Assembly (NCBI GenBank): GCA_947311845.1
Contig: CAMZMU010000089.1
Location: 19,597,338 to 19,661,337, forward strand
Direction of reading: 5' to 3'
DNA: 64,000 nt
Source: Poa pratensis
Taxonomy: Eukaryota > Streptophyta > Magnoliopsida > Poales > Poaceae
Below the pieces are notes generated by a model. It was not told the origin of the DNA. It did no database searches and was given only the letters and a program-made list of their open reading frames with translations. Positions 44,482 to 55,220 of the stretch are shown piece after piece (the first letter of the stretch is position 1; each line of letters begins with the position of its first letter). The translations under genes were made by a program, and so were the position numbers.

Positions 44482-44939
44482 AGATGTGGTTGTGAGGCTA
44501 TGATAACTGTGAAGCGTATGAAGGATGGCAAATACTCAGTATCATATTTTCATGAAGAACACACCCATGATTTTGTCACACCTAGGAAGCAGCATTTTAT
44601 CAAGTCTAACAGACAAGTCAGTGAGAAGGCAAAGAACACACTATTCACATGTCACGCAGCTAGCATTGGCACATCTGGGGCATTTCGGTTGCTTCGTGCC
44701 GGTGAGGGTGGATTTGAATTCGTGGGGTGCACAAAGAGAGACCTACAAAATTATCATCGTGATATGAGAAGTACTTTCAAGGATTTCTGATGCTCAAATG
44801 TTCATTAACAACCTCAAGAAGATCAAGGAAATCAACCCAGGGTTCTTCTTTGAGTATGTTCTTGACGAGGAAAACCGGTTGACACATGTATTTTGGTCTG
44901 ATGCTTTTTGTAGAAAGACTTATGCTTTGTTTGGAGAAA
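44482..44939 (+). pseudogene. FAR1-related (FRS) / MULE-derived fragment
   Basis: The frame reads CGCEAMITVKRMKDGKYSVS, FHEEHTHDFVTPRKQHF and CTKRDLQNYHRDMRS, the FAR1 DNA-binding domain and linker. After a stop at 44788-44790 and a frame change, it continues FINNLKKIKEINPGFFFEYV and RLTHVFWSDAFCRKTYALFG. FAR1/FRS proteins are transcription factors derived from a MULE transposase. Coding homology stops at 44939, exactly where a Helitron terminus begins, so the fragment was cut by that insertion. Confidence 0.75.
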
Positions 44940-45000
44940 CTAGCATGGTGGCCCTCGCAAATGCGAGTGCATCATCTTCAACATATTGAATATCATCATG
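44940..45000 (-). mobile_element. Helitron 3' terminus (minus orientation), right extent unknown
   Basis: The reverse complement gives a hairpin of CTCGCATTTGCGAG, then GGCCACCATGCTAG followed by T, almost identical to the terminus at 28702-28737. The element extends rightwards by an unknown amount. No 5' TC end was recognised before the Copia fragment at 45313. Confidence 0.75.
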
Positions 45001-45312
45001 AATTAAATTAGTCCTTTCGTAGATATAGAAAAACACTAAAATCTAAATAAGAGCATCCTACTACTCTCGCAAAATTATGGTAGTATGAATTTATGGAGAG
45101 TAGTCATTCCGATATTTCAGTTGTTTTAATATACATCTTCCGGACATCCCCCATTTTTATTGTACCCGGTCACTTTAAATATTCCTTTTTGTCATGTAAC
45201 AATGATTTCATCGACTTAGATGGCGCATTGTTTTATGTAACATACTGAATAATTTAGTTCAATTATTTGATTCTCATGATTTAACTCTCTCCCTCCATAC
45301 TATGTTTCTAGC

Positions 45313-45600
45313 TTGAATATGTTGTGTCATGACATATCACTACGTTGTTATGGAATACATTATTTTGGCATGTTCATCGGTCATAATTGTTTCTACACGT
45401 TTGCAAATTTTGTTGAGCGCAAGTTTGATAGGGAAATTATCACTATGCAAACTGATTGGGGAGGCGAGTATGAAAAACTCAATGGTTTCTTTCAGAAAAT
45501 TGGCATCACACATCGTGTTTCTTGTCCCCATGCACATCAACAGAATGGTTCTGTTGAGCGTAAACACCGTCATATTGTTGAGGTTGGCCTTTGATCAAAG
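45313..45600 (+). pseudogene. Copia integrase fragment
   Basis: The frame contains FVERKFDREIITMQTDWGGE with the second catalytic Asp, and GITHRVSCPHAHQQNGSVER with the catalytic Glu, followed by KHRHIVEVGL. Only the C-terminal half of the integrase core is present; it stops at TGA near 45592. It is not linked to the Copia element at the left edge. Confidence 0.85.
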
Positions 45601-46620
45601 CAGAATAGGGGGTTTTGTCGTTCTCTCCACAGGGGTCAAACTACTGCTGTTCCTAATTTCCAGAAGCTAAGCCAGAATCAAAAGTTGGTGACTTTTAACC
45701 AAAGAACAGGGTTTTGGCAGAACAGATCAACACAAGAACATGAAAAGTAAATGACTTTTTTGCTGTGACACAAATTAACTAGCAGGTGGAGGCCAAGGAA
45801 GAGATCAAACACACGAGCATGCAGGGATTTAGTTACAAAATTCAGGTCGACACCCACACAGGTGCCTCTTGCAGGGTTCAGATACAGGCACAAATCTCAA
45901 CCGAAATTCGCTGTTACTACTGTCTTCAAGCAAGAACTACACCAAGACAAATGATCTAACAGTTTAAAAACAGTTTCACCGTGAGATTGAAGAGGGAGAG
46001 CTTGGTTCTTGATCACTTGTTGCTGTCGAAGCAGGGGAAGCAGAGGTGGTGAGAGGGACAGATTCAGAAGAAGGGGAAGCAGGGAAGTAGACATGGACAG
46101 AGGTGTATCTTGGGCTTCAGTTCATCATGGTCATCTCTTCTCCTCTCCTTCTCTTCTCCATTGTTCTTCTTTCTTCTTCCTCTTCCTGGCCTTGCTTTCG
46201 GGTTGGTTGTGTTGTGTTGGTGGAGAGTGTGTGGTCAACACGAGGCTCTGCCTCCTTTTGTATCCCACCATAGTGGTTGGAGTAGATGCTTCTTTTTGCT
46301 CACCAACCATATGCTATGTTTCCACCTTTTGCACCTTTTACCAAAGAGACCTTTTTCTTCTCTCCCAGGTAGTGGCATGATCCTCCTTTTTGCTCTTGCT
46401 TCGGTAGGGTTTGAAGATAGTTGTGCATTTGCGCACTTAACTGCAAAATGCAAGAAGATGATGTAAAATGTGTCTCAAAACATATCTGAATTCAGTAGGG
46501 TGTAGGGTTTTAGGTGTCTTAGAACAGAGCATAATTTTAGGCGATCAAAACCTCCACACCTAAATCTTTGCTTGTCCTCAAGTAAAGCAAACTCGATAAA
46601 AATGACAACAGCATGATAAT
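45601..46620. other. Unassigned, possibly retrotransposon-derived
   Basis: Pyrimidine-rich and AT-rich sequence with short frames. The text AACCTCCACACCTAAATCTT followed by TGCTTGTCCTCAAGTAAA near 46545-46590 resembles internal or LTR-adjacent sequence of Triticeae gypsy elements. It ends where copy D begins and probably replaced the 5' half of that gene. Confidence 0.3.
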
Positions 46621-47286
46621 GAATGGCGACACAAACGCCTCGTCCGCCAGCGAGGACGAGAAGGCCTTCTGGAGGTTCGACTACGACGGGGACGTCGCCA
46701 ACTACTACCCCGAGTTCTACAACGTCCAGCAGCTCGTCGACCTGGCGCAGTCCCTGGCGCCGCGCGCCGCCAACGGCAGCAGCTCGGACCCGGGGCGGAT
46801 GCTGGCCACGGCGAGCGTGACGGCGCACGCCAACAGCACGGTGCGCGTGCTGGCCCAGTGCCCAGATAACGTCACAGCGGCGGCGGACTGCGCGCGTTGC
46901 CTGGAGGAATCGGCGCAGGAATTATCGGATCGAGCGTCTCCGGGTACAGGCGCAGGAGTCCGACGGCCTTCAGTCGGCAGGCGTGGCCAACGTGTTCCGC
47001 TACAAATGCTACCTGCGGCTCGAGATATCTGCTCCGTTGGCCATGGGAAAAGGCGCAATGCTTCGTGAGTTCCCCTAAGCTGTACGTGGTCTCTAGATTA
47101 GTGTACTGGTAGAAGAATGACGATTGTATTTTTGTTTGTGCAGGGAGGAAGATGAAGGATCATCCTGCAGTGGTGGCCGTGGTGGCCGTCGCAATCGTCT
47201 TCGTGATCGTCGGAGCAGCGTTTCTCGTGCTGAAGCGAATTCGTACCAGCAGCAAGGCCCAAGCTGCTCGGCATGACGATGGCTAG
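46621..47286 (+). pseudogene. Double-DUF26 membrane protein, copy D (5' truncated)
   Basis: It starts abruptly at NGDTNASSASEDEKAFWRFD, about residue 132 in copy F numbering, so the signal peptide and first DUF26 motif are missing. The second motif (CPDNVTAAADCARC) is present. A small insertion after QELSD shifts the frame near 46935, and the correct ending lies in another frame. The donor GTGAGT is at 47066. Exon 2 (47144-47286, after TTGTGCAG) is intact and encodes AVVAVVAVAIVFVIVGAAFL with the tail KRIRTSSKAQAARHDDG. It is closest to copies B and F. Confidence 0.85.
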
Positions 47287-47514
47287 CTACGGATGCTCCG
47301 AGCGGAACGCCTACGGCACTGGTCTCTGATTGATCAGATGTGGTCAACGAGGCCTCCCGGTCAACCCTTTGCTTTCTGTACTGGACTTGCTTGTATTTTG
47401 TGTTTGTCCATGCTTACGGTTTTTTCATGGTTTCAAGCATTCTTATCTTGTCTGGTTCATGGTTTCTAAGAAAAAATTTAGTTACATTCTAAAAAAATTG
47501 AGGAATAAATATAA

Positions 47515-49214
47515 TCTATACTACTATTAAAAGAGCAAACTTGTGTTGTGCTGTGTTGATACATTAAATTTAAGCCGTCAATTTGACCAATGATCCAGAT
47601 CGCTCCAAACCTTTTCAGTTTCATCACAATTACAAGATTGCCACCACTACAAAATAAACATGTTCCCCTACAGATTCCCGCCCGCGCCGGGCCGCCGGCC
47701 AGCCTGGCTGCTCCGGCGAGCTCCGCCGGCGGCAGCCAATAGAGCTGCTTGAGCTCAATCTCCTCGCCGTCGGCCTAGGGCATCCTCCCACAGTCACAGC
47801 AAGGAGGAGGCGGAGGGCACGGTGAGCGTGCTGGTCGACGCCGACCCCGACGGGTCCGTCCTAGCCCTTCGCGACTACGCCTCCGTGCTGAAGCGCGGCG
47901 ACGAGGCGGCCACCGCCACCGCGGCGGTCTTCGGATCCTTGCAGGCTTGCAGCCGCAGCCAAGCGCGAAGCCGACGCTTGTGACTCTCCCCCTATCTCCT
48001 TCGCTCTCCACCCGCCGCCTACCCCGCGCCGGCCCGCCTGTCTGCCGCCCAGCCCGAGCAGCATCTATAGTGCAGCCCCCTCCCTAGCCCGCATCACCGG
48101 CGATGGTCTGGGTAGGAGATGAGCGATGGAGGCAAGAGCTTGCCCTGGTCGTCCTTCGTTTGGCGCGCGGTGGAGTCGGCAGCTTGCCCGAGTCGGTAGC
48201 TTGCCCTGGCGCGCTGAGGCTGGAGCTTTGGTGGGGATTGGGTGAGGCGTCGGAGGTGGACGGATGTGGAGCTACCAGTGGTGGTGGTCCTCGATCTAGA
48301 AGCACAATTCGGCGGCGTGGTGTGCTCGGACGCTGTTACGGAAGGCTCAGAGCAGAGCAATGCTCAGGCGGAAGTCCCAACTGCCACGCACACCTCTGCC
48401 GCCACCAACCACTCCATATAGCTCTGAATCCATGAGCTTGTGCTCTGAATCTGGCTCTTCTGTTCAAAAGGTTCAGTTTTCGTTTTTCTCATAGGTTCAC
48501 ATCCAGCTGAACCTCATCGAGAAGCGGCTGAGTTTTAAGAGTTCAGGTAGCATATCCTGGGCCAGACCATGACGGAGGTCAAGCAGCTAATTCAAATGCA
48601 ACTATACAGGACGAAAAAGCATGTTCAGCGGCACCTTTTATAGCTTCAGTCCAGTTCAATGGCTGCGATACATTTATAGCTTCACGAGTTCAATGTGTTT
48701 TTTCGGCAAACGAGTTATTTGCTTGTTTTGTTGGAAGTGAAATGTACATGTATTTATATTACAACAATCATATATCTTACCGGAGCATCCGAAGGATAGA
48801 ACAAGTAACATTAATGAAAGCCTGGAAGTGCGAATGTAGATAGTACTATATAAGTATGGGGGACCGGCACGGTTTTTATCCAGCATCCAGCAAATTCGAA
48901 GGCAAATATATAATGTGTTGCTCCAAATTTGTTTGTGTAAGTTTAACTTCTTATTCAGTTAGATTATCTGATTTGAGTTTCTAATTACATGATTCTCTAC
49001 AAGGCAATATACATTGATATCCCGTTTTCCGTTTAATGAGTTGAAAAGTGTTTTCATGGTAGGTTAAAACAAATTGGGTGGTAAAAACGTTTGCCCTATT
49101 ATAATATGTCCTTAAGTTACTATACAAATAACTCAATGAAACAAATATAGATTCAAATACGTGTTTATATTATAATAAATTATGAAAAGTGCGTTGCACG
49201 TGCACGGCCACTAG
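47515..49214 (+). mobile_element. Helitron (1700 bp) with a captured coding fragment
   Basis: It begins TCTATACTACTATTAAAAGA (TC after an A at 47514), a typical Triticeae Helitron 5' end. It ends with a palindromic TGCACGTGCA segment, GGCCA and CTAG at 49211-49214, followed by T. Insertion between A and T without duplication fits the Helitron mechanism. The GC-rich interior (47680-48460) is unlike the AT-rich ends and carries host-like coding sequence. No RepHel gene is present. Confidence 0.88.
47795..47943 (+). pseudogene. Captured exon fragment inside the Helitron
   Basis: An open plus-strand stretch reads EEAEGTVSVLVDADPDGSVL, then ALRDYASVLKRGDEAATATA and AVFGSLQ, ending at CAGG. Composition and third-position GC resemble a grass exon. 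The parent gene is not recognised. It lacks a start and is out of context, as expected for Helitron gene capture. Confidence 0.45.
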
Positions 49215-49642
49215 TGTCAAAAGGTAGAAAAGAGTGCAGTATATGGACACGGTGTTTTGACTCGTAACTCTAGATACCCGTTATGAAAATACATTTTAAA
49301 TGGATTAAAGATGTCAAAAATTGCAAACAGAAAATTTCTGACGTAACGTCTAAACTTTCTATGTCCGCACAAAACTTTTCGTGACAAAAAGATATTTTTG
49401 TGGGCTGTATCAAAAGGACAAAAAAAAAAATGTCTCACGTATGGTCATTTTGGAGTACCGGAATTTATCTTTCTTACACAAGTCACGGAAAATATCTTTT
49501 TTCGTTAAACTTTGTATACGAATATAAAATATCCAGATATATATCCCAAAATTTATTAAAAAAATTACTTTTTAAAATACGATTTCTTGCTAGCGGGTGC
49601 ATCTACATATTTCCCAATATGTAGACCTCAACAAATAAACTA

Positions 49643-49764
49643 CTCCCTTTGTTCATAAAAGGATGTCTCAACGTACACCAAATTTGTATGTATATACACA
49701 CTAAATCATGTCTAGATACATAAAAATTTGGACTAGGTTGAGACATCCTTGTGTACGGAGGAAG
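49643..49764. mobile_element. Stowaway MITE (122 bp)
   Basis: CTCCCTTTGTTCATAAAAGG at the left is matched by CCTTGTGTACGGAGGAAG at the right, with TA on both sides. The arms share ATGTCTCAAC/GTTGAGACAT. Confidence 0.9.
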
Positions 49765-49879
49765 TAGTTGCAAACTTTGGTTTGCCGGTCTAGGCGTCTA
49801 ACAATACATTCTAGGGCGATGCTAATGTTCGCACGTGCGAGCCTTCGCACGGTTCCTCTCCGCTAAACGACAAACTTGC

Positions 49880-50420
49880 TTGCTTGCCGGCAGAGAGGAA
49901 GACGACCGGTGGTTCCTTCGATTTCCCCACACCCCGCACGTTAAGGAGCGCCGCCGCCTTCCTTCGATTTCCCCCAAGCCGCACCCCCGCGATAAGGTCC
50001 TCCTCACCGTCGCCGCCTCCGGAGAGGAAGACCACCAGCGACTTCCTTCGATTTCCCCCGACCTGCACTCCCGCGATAAGGTTCTGCTCACTGTTGCCGC
50101 CTCCGCCACAGCCAGCCGTGGCTGCGGCGGCTCCGGCTCAGCTGGCCGTCGCCGGAGAAGAAGACCCCGACGCATCTTCGATTTCCCCCCGACCTCGCAC
50201 CCCCGGCGATAAGGTTGCTCCTCACCTTCGCCGCCTCCGCCGCAGCCAGCCACGGCTGCGGCGGCTCCGGCTCGGCTGATCGTCGCCGGAGAAGAAGGCC
50301 ACCGGCGCATCTTCGATTTCCCCCCGACCCCGCACCCCCGGCGATAAGATTGCTCCTCGCCGTCGCCGCCTCCGCCGCGGCCAGCCGCGGATCCGGCAGC
50401 TCCGGCTCGGCTGGCCCTCG
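49880..50420. repeat. GC-rich tandem repeat (about 60-130 bp units)
   Basis: CTTCGATTTCCCCC, then GCACCCCCGCGATAAGGT and CTCACCGTCGCCGCCTCCG recur about five times with drift. Longer later units add CCAGCCGTGGCTGCGGCGGC and CGTCGCCGGAGAAGAAG. The edges carry related words, GCACGTGCGAGCCTTCGCAC (49832) and CGTGCGAGCCGTCGCACGCA (50489). It ends directly upstream of the copy E promoter block. No real gene is seen in the Arg/Ala-rich frames. Confidence 0.7.
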
Positions 50421-50763
50421 TCGCCGTCGGGAGGGAGAGAAAGTGGGAGGAAGATGGGTTAGACCCACCACGCGTTGTGCGCCACGAAAGCGTGCGAGCC
50501 GTCGCACGCACGTTTATAAGCGTTTTCGTGCATTCTGCTATCAGCAAGTGTTAGCTGGTGATCGATTGTACCGTACTTCACAGGTACGTGCAATGAAGGT
50601 CATCGCCCGCCCGTCTTGATCCCGTCCGTACGCGCAGCAGTCAGTCGTCGCCCCCGCATCCGTCTGATCGCATGTGCTCGAACGCTAGCTCGACTCGAGC
50701 ATCAAAGTCTCCTGCTCAGCGAGCTGCTAGCACGCAACCACCATTGTCAACCCGAAATCGGCA

Positions 50764-50942
50764 ATGGCGCTACCCACGCAGCAATGCCTCCTGGCCGTCG
50801 TTTTCGCCGCCCTGGCGATCCCGCCGGGCGCCATGGACGGCGTGGACGTCACGGGTGGCTACTTGATATACGAATGTGACCCGCATCCACGGTGGCTTTC
50901 CACCGCCTTCCACGCCAGCCTCGTGCCGCTCCTCTTTGGCAA
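50764..50942 (+). pseudogene. Double-DUF26 gene, copy E (5' fragment)
   Basis: The signal peptide (MALPTQQCLLAVVFAALAIP) and start of the mature domain (VDVTGGYLIYECDPHPRWLS) match copy F for about 60 residues. The match then ends at LLFGKI, where unrelated sequence follows to a stop at 50978. Upstream, 50540-50763 matches 51180-51443, so promoter and 5' end were duplicated in tandem. None of the C-x8-C-x2-C motifs survive. Confidence 0.85.
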
Positions 50943-51443
50943 AATTTGTAGATCTGTAAATCTGCGGATAAGTGATTAAGCCGAGTCGAGATCGGGTGAA
51001 GAGGTGATCTATCCACTTTCACTTGGACAAGATTAGTGACTAGGAGGGGTTGGTATCTTGCTCAAGATTTTTTCATTGCAGATTGTAAATTTACTTCTTG
51101 GTTGAACCTCCTTTTGGCAAATTGTAGAAAAGAGTGCAATTTGTAGACCTTAACAAATGGACAAGCAAGAGGAAAGAGCAGTCGAGCAATCCATTCTGCT
51201 ATCGTCATAAGCTAGTTGGGGATCGATTGGTCGTACTGACCTGTACCGTACTTCACACGTATGCATGAAGACGCTTATCGCCAGCGCGTCTTCCCGCCCG
51301 TACGCGCAGCAGTCAGTCCTCTCAGTCGTCGCGCGCTTCGGTGTGATCGTGCAAGCATGTGCTGAAACGCTAGCTCGACTCAAAGTCTCTCCTCAGCCAG
51401 CCGCTAGCACGAAACCATCATTGTCAACGCGACACCGCCGGCA

Positions 51444-52511
51444 ATGGCGCTATCGACGCGTCGACTCCTCCTCGCCATCCTCGTCGCCGCGATGGCAATC
51501 CCGGCGTGCGCCACGGACGACGTGGACGTCACCGGTGGCTACGCTCTGCCCAACTGTGACCGGCGGGATCGACGGTGGTTGTCCACCGCCAATGGCACCG
51601 CCTTCCGCGCCAGCCTCGCGCCGCTCCTTGCCGCCCTCCCCTCCGCCGCCGCGCCGACGGGCTTCGCCTCACTCCGATCCGGCAACGGCCGCGCGTTCGC
51701 ACGTGGCTTCTGCTTCGGTGAGTCACCGCCGCCGCCGCACGTCTGCCGCGAGTGCCTCTCCATCTCCGTCGATCGGATCAGCGTCTGCAGCGGCAGCCGG
51801 CGGGCCGGGTTCTGGAACGCCGGCTGCCATCTCGCCTACGCAGACACAAACGCCTCGACCGCCTACGAGGACGAGCAGGTCTCATCGAGCTTCGACTACG
51901 ACGGCGGAGTCGGCAACTACTACCCCAAGTTCTACGACGTGTACCAGCTCGTCAACCTGGCGCAGTCCCTGGCGCCGCGCGCGGCCAACGGCAGCAGCTC
52001 CGGCGGGCGGATGCTGGCCACGGCGAACGCGACGACGCAGGCGAACACCACGGTGCGCGTGCTGGCGCAGTGCCCGGGGTACGTCACGGCGGCGGACTGC
52101 GCGCGTTGCCTGGAGAAATCGGCGCAGAAATTGCCGGAGCGTCTCCAGGTATGGGGGTACAAGTACGACGGCGTTCAGTCGGCAGGCGTTGCCAACATGT
52201 TCTGCTACAACTGCTACCTGCGTCTCGAGATATCGGCTCCGATGCTGCCCATGGCCATGGGAAAAGGAACACGGATTCGTGAGTTCCCCAACGATCCGCT
52301 AACCTGTGATCTCTGTAGTAGGGGTAGAAAAATGACGTGACGATTCACGATTGTGCTTGTTTGTGCAGGGAGGAAGATGAAGGATCATCTTGCCGTTGTG
52401 GTCGTGGTCGCCGTGGCAATCGTCGTCGTGATCGGCGGAGCAGCCTTTCTCGTACTGAAGCGAATTCGTACCAGGAGCAAGGCCCAAGCTGCCCGGCATG
52501 TCGACAGCTAG
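51444..52511 (+). CDS. Double-DUF26 membrane protein, copy F (complete; PDLP-like)
   Basis: The only complete copy. Exon 1 (51444-52278) has a signal peptide (MALSTRRLLLAILVAAMAIP), a first motif C90-x10-C101-x2-C104 and a second motif C210-x8-C219-x2-C222, and ends at GTGAGT. Exon 2 (52369-52511, after TTGTGCAG) gives a span of about 23 residues (AVVVVVAVAIVVVIGGAAFL) and a basic tail of about 17 residues, KRIRTRSKAQAARHVDS. The total is 325 codons, with no stop or frameshift. Two DUF26 domains, one membrane span and a short cytosolic tail is the plasmodesmata-located protein plan; such proteins regulate callose and cell-to-cell traffic. The short exon 2 lacks a kinase, so it is not a cysteine-rich receptor kinase. 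Subcellular location is inferred. Confidence 0.9.
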
Positions 52512-52534
52512 CTGGTCTCGGATCCCAAGCTGTA

Positions 52535-52632
52535 TGGCCGGGCCGAGTTCCTACCTTTGAACAACTTCGGGTTGCCAGCGATTCTGCTGAGCATTTTGGT
52601 TAATAGAATTTTCTTTCCATGTCAAAAAAAAA
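52535..52632 (+). other. Possible retroposon 3' tail
   Basis: The sequence after copy F ends ATTTTGGTTAATAGAATTTT, then CTTTCCATGTC and a run of ten A. An A-run after such a tail is usual for LINE 3' ends, but it could also be the 3' untranslated region of copy F with an A-rich stretch. Confidence 0.35.
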
Positions 52633-52956
52633 AGATCCAAACTAAAGGAATCTGGCATCATCAATAAATTGGACTATTAATAGAATTGCTAATTTGCTTG
52701 GCGATTAGGCGACCACTAAATTCACGTCATCTCAGGTCATGGTCCGGTCGAACTGGTGCATTAGATCCATGCCGATTGATGAATTGCCCGGTCGGGATTG
52801 GCTTGATGACTAGGATCGGCCGATCACGCAAGGAACTGAAATTCGCGAACAAAATAGAGAAGAATCTGCACCGGGTGAAAATTTTATCTCTGGTACGTAG
52901 GTGTCCAGAGCCGACAACGACGACGTCAACGGACGACATTGTCTTCTTGAAGTCAT

Positions 52957-54650
52957 TGTTTTTTTTCGAGTAACCTCTCGAAGAGGGCAGGGCGTTCCTG
53001 CAATTCGTATAGAAGAATAGAATTGACCCAGTTTATAAGGAAAATCGGGCCCAAAAACCGTGCATTGCCCTGTTTATAAGGAAAAACCGGGCCGAAAAAC
53101 CACACACACGAGGAGACCCGTCGCCCACACGACGCAAGTCCACCGAACGCAACGAACGCACACCACCAGCTCTGGGGCCGCCGCCCCGACTTACACCACT
53201 CGGCACCAAAGCCGCACACGAGTCACAACGCCGCACGACCCAGCCGTCTCGTAGCCCTTGCTATCCTCGCTAAAGACGACCGCCGCAGACCTCAACGTCG
53301 CGCCAATTCCGGGGCCGCCGCCCCGGCGCATCAACCAGATCAACCTTCGCATTGCCCGGAGGTGATCCAGCCGAGTCGACAATCTTGCTGCCCTCGCAAC
53401 ACCAGGTCGCCACCCAAAACCTCGCTAGGAGAAGGCCCTGCCCCATAGGACCGTCGCTGTAGAGGGACCGAGGCCACCGCCTCGACGTACCACCACCGTC
53501 CGGGGTCGCCACCCCGGCATCCGCCTCCCCGGCCACAGAACCAACTTGCCCGACCGCTGCGAATCCGACGCACCGCGAGGGCCAAGAGCTCCAAGGCGAC
53601 GCCTCCAACAAGGAAGTGACGTGTCCGTCACCGTCGCCCGCTCCGAGGGAGATTAGGTTTTCACCCGGATATCTTGGAGCCACTCGCGTCGGTCAGCATC
53701 AGAGCTCCACGATGACGCAAACAAGAAGGGGAACGACGCCCGAAGGCGCCGCCGTCATCGGCACCGACCGAAGTCGTTGCGAGGCTTTCGCCTGGAGCAC
53801 GACCTGCCCGCAAAGCGCCGGGAGCAGCGAGACAAATACAGGGGCGCTGTTGCCGACCGCCAGACTCCTCGCTCCTGCCGTCACGCGCCGGAGCCAAACC
53901 ATGGCACCTCCTGCCATGGCGAGCGCCGCCACACCTCCTGCCGTCCTGGGGCCGCCGCCCCAGCATGCCTGCCGTGCCTCTCCAATGGCACGGCCGCGCC
54001 GCACCGGGGTCGAGCCACCGCAGCTCCCCACCTCCTCCACGCACAGCCTTCCTCCACGCACGGGCCACACAACACCAGCCCACATCCGCAGCAACACCAT
54101 GGCGCCAGGGGACCCCCAACGCCGGCGCCCGACCCCCACTGGCCAGCCTCCTGCTCGACGTGTCGCCCGTCCGCCTCTGCATCCTGCACGACGAGCTGCC
54201 CGTCCTCCACCGCGCCGACGGATGCGCGCCCCGGCCCTGGCCCGACAGGCCCAGAACGGGCCCGCCAAGCCCATCTGGCGCCCCGCATCGCCGGCGACGA
54301 CGCCAACGGCTCCCCATGCCGCCGCCCGCCGCCTGTGCACCATCCTCGACCTTCACCCGAGCCCGCCGGCTCGGCATCCTCCACCCCGACCGCCGCCACC
54401 CCCACGGGCCGATCTCCTCCAGCTGGGAACGAGGACCTCCCCCCCGACCACGTTTGTGGCAGCGGGAGGGTGCCGCCACCGCCGCGGACGAGGCCGGCGA
54501 CGGCAGCGGCAGGGTGGCTCCGGCGGGAGGGGGGCTAGCGGCGCAGAGAGGACGCCCCTAGCACCGCCTGGGGGGGCGACGCGAGGGGAGGGTAAGCAAC
54601 GCAAATTGTCGTGGTAAAATGATCCTCTTCTCCTCCCGTTGTCCATGCAC
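52957..54650 (-). mobile_element. GC-rich retroposon block with poly(A) end (copy 3, minus orientation)
   Basis: On the minus strand, a GC-rich body ends CTCTTCGAGAGGTTACTCG followed by A8 (T-run at 52957-52964). Within it, GGGGCCGCCGCCCC palindromes recur near 53173, 53311 and 53948, with a variant near 53500. The same motif recurs in the block at 14640-16328. TTTATAAGGAAAA with CGGGCC occurs twice near the tail (53033 and 53081). The encoded Ala/Arg/Pro-rich frames show no domain. The right edge is approximate. Confidence 0.5.
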
Positions 54651-54749
54651 CGAGGGAAACCATTGATTCTGGTCTTCTGGATCGAACAATGATGTCGCTA
54701 GTGTCGTTGCCCACCTTGGAGGCATTTTCTTTGGAGCAAATACCGATAG

Positions 54750-55034
54750 GGGGACGAGTGTATCGTGGCGTTGTGTTTCGTGTGGTGACGACGATGTTGG
54801 CGAGGGGAACTGAGTCGCGGCATGTCCTACGTCACCGACAGTCTGTCGCGTCGGCATGTCGGTAGTGGTACCGGTGTGACAATCTCTAGCTGGGGACGAG
54901 TGTATGGTGGCGTTGTGTTTCGTGTGGTGACGACGATGTTGGTGAGGGGAACTGAGTCGCGGCATGTCCTACGTCACCAACAGTCTATCGCGTCGGCATG
55001 TCGGTAGTGGTACCGGTGCGACAATCTCTAGCTG
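54750..55034. repeat. 142-bp tandem duplication
   Basis: GGGGACGAGTGTAT begins at 54750 and 54892. The two 142-bp units, each ending CAATCTCTAGCT, differ at only a few positions. It is a recent duplication in otherwise unassigned sequence. Confidence 0.9.
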
Positions 55035-55111
55035 CCGCGTGTTTTTTGTCGGTGCAAGGTTTGCAATTTTTTTTCGTGAAGCTCTCATCGATGCTTTGGG
55101 TCAACTATTTT

Positions 55112-55220
55112 TTTTGCTATACCGAGAAGGCCCAGAATTTATTCGCTCCACGCAGGTGTCGAACCCTGGTCGCTGGGTAACGCAGCTTTGATCCTAGCCA
55201 TTGGGCTACTGGCCCTTCTC
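55112..55220 (-). mobile_element. tRNA-derived SINE with 16-bp target duplication
   Basis: The minus strand contains a Pol III A box (TAGCCCAATGG) and a B box (GGTTCGACACC) about 35 bp apart, then GCGTGGAGCGAATAAATTCT and a short A-rich end. TTGGGTCAACTATTTT flanks it perfectly on both sides (55096-55111 and 55221-55236). Internal Pol III promoter, A-tail and a 16-bp duplication together define a SINE. It is not a functional tRNA because the acceptor and anticodon arms are not formed. I cannot name the family. Confidence 0.9.

Noticed and set aside
49800..50510. A MULE or another TIR element around the GC-rich tandem repeat
   Set aside because: GTGCGAGCC-type words occur at both edges, but they do not form long inverted repeats, and no flanking duplication was seen.
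55120..55215. A tRNA gene on the minus strand
   Set aside because: A and B boxes are present, but no cloverleaf forms. An A-rich tail and the 16-bp duplication make it a SINE.
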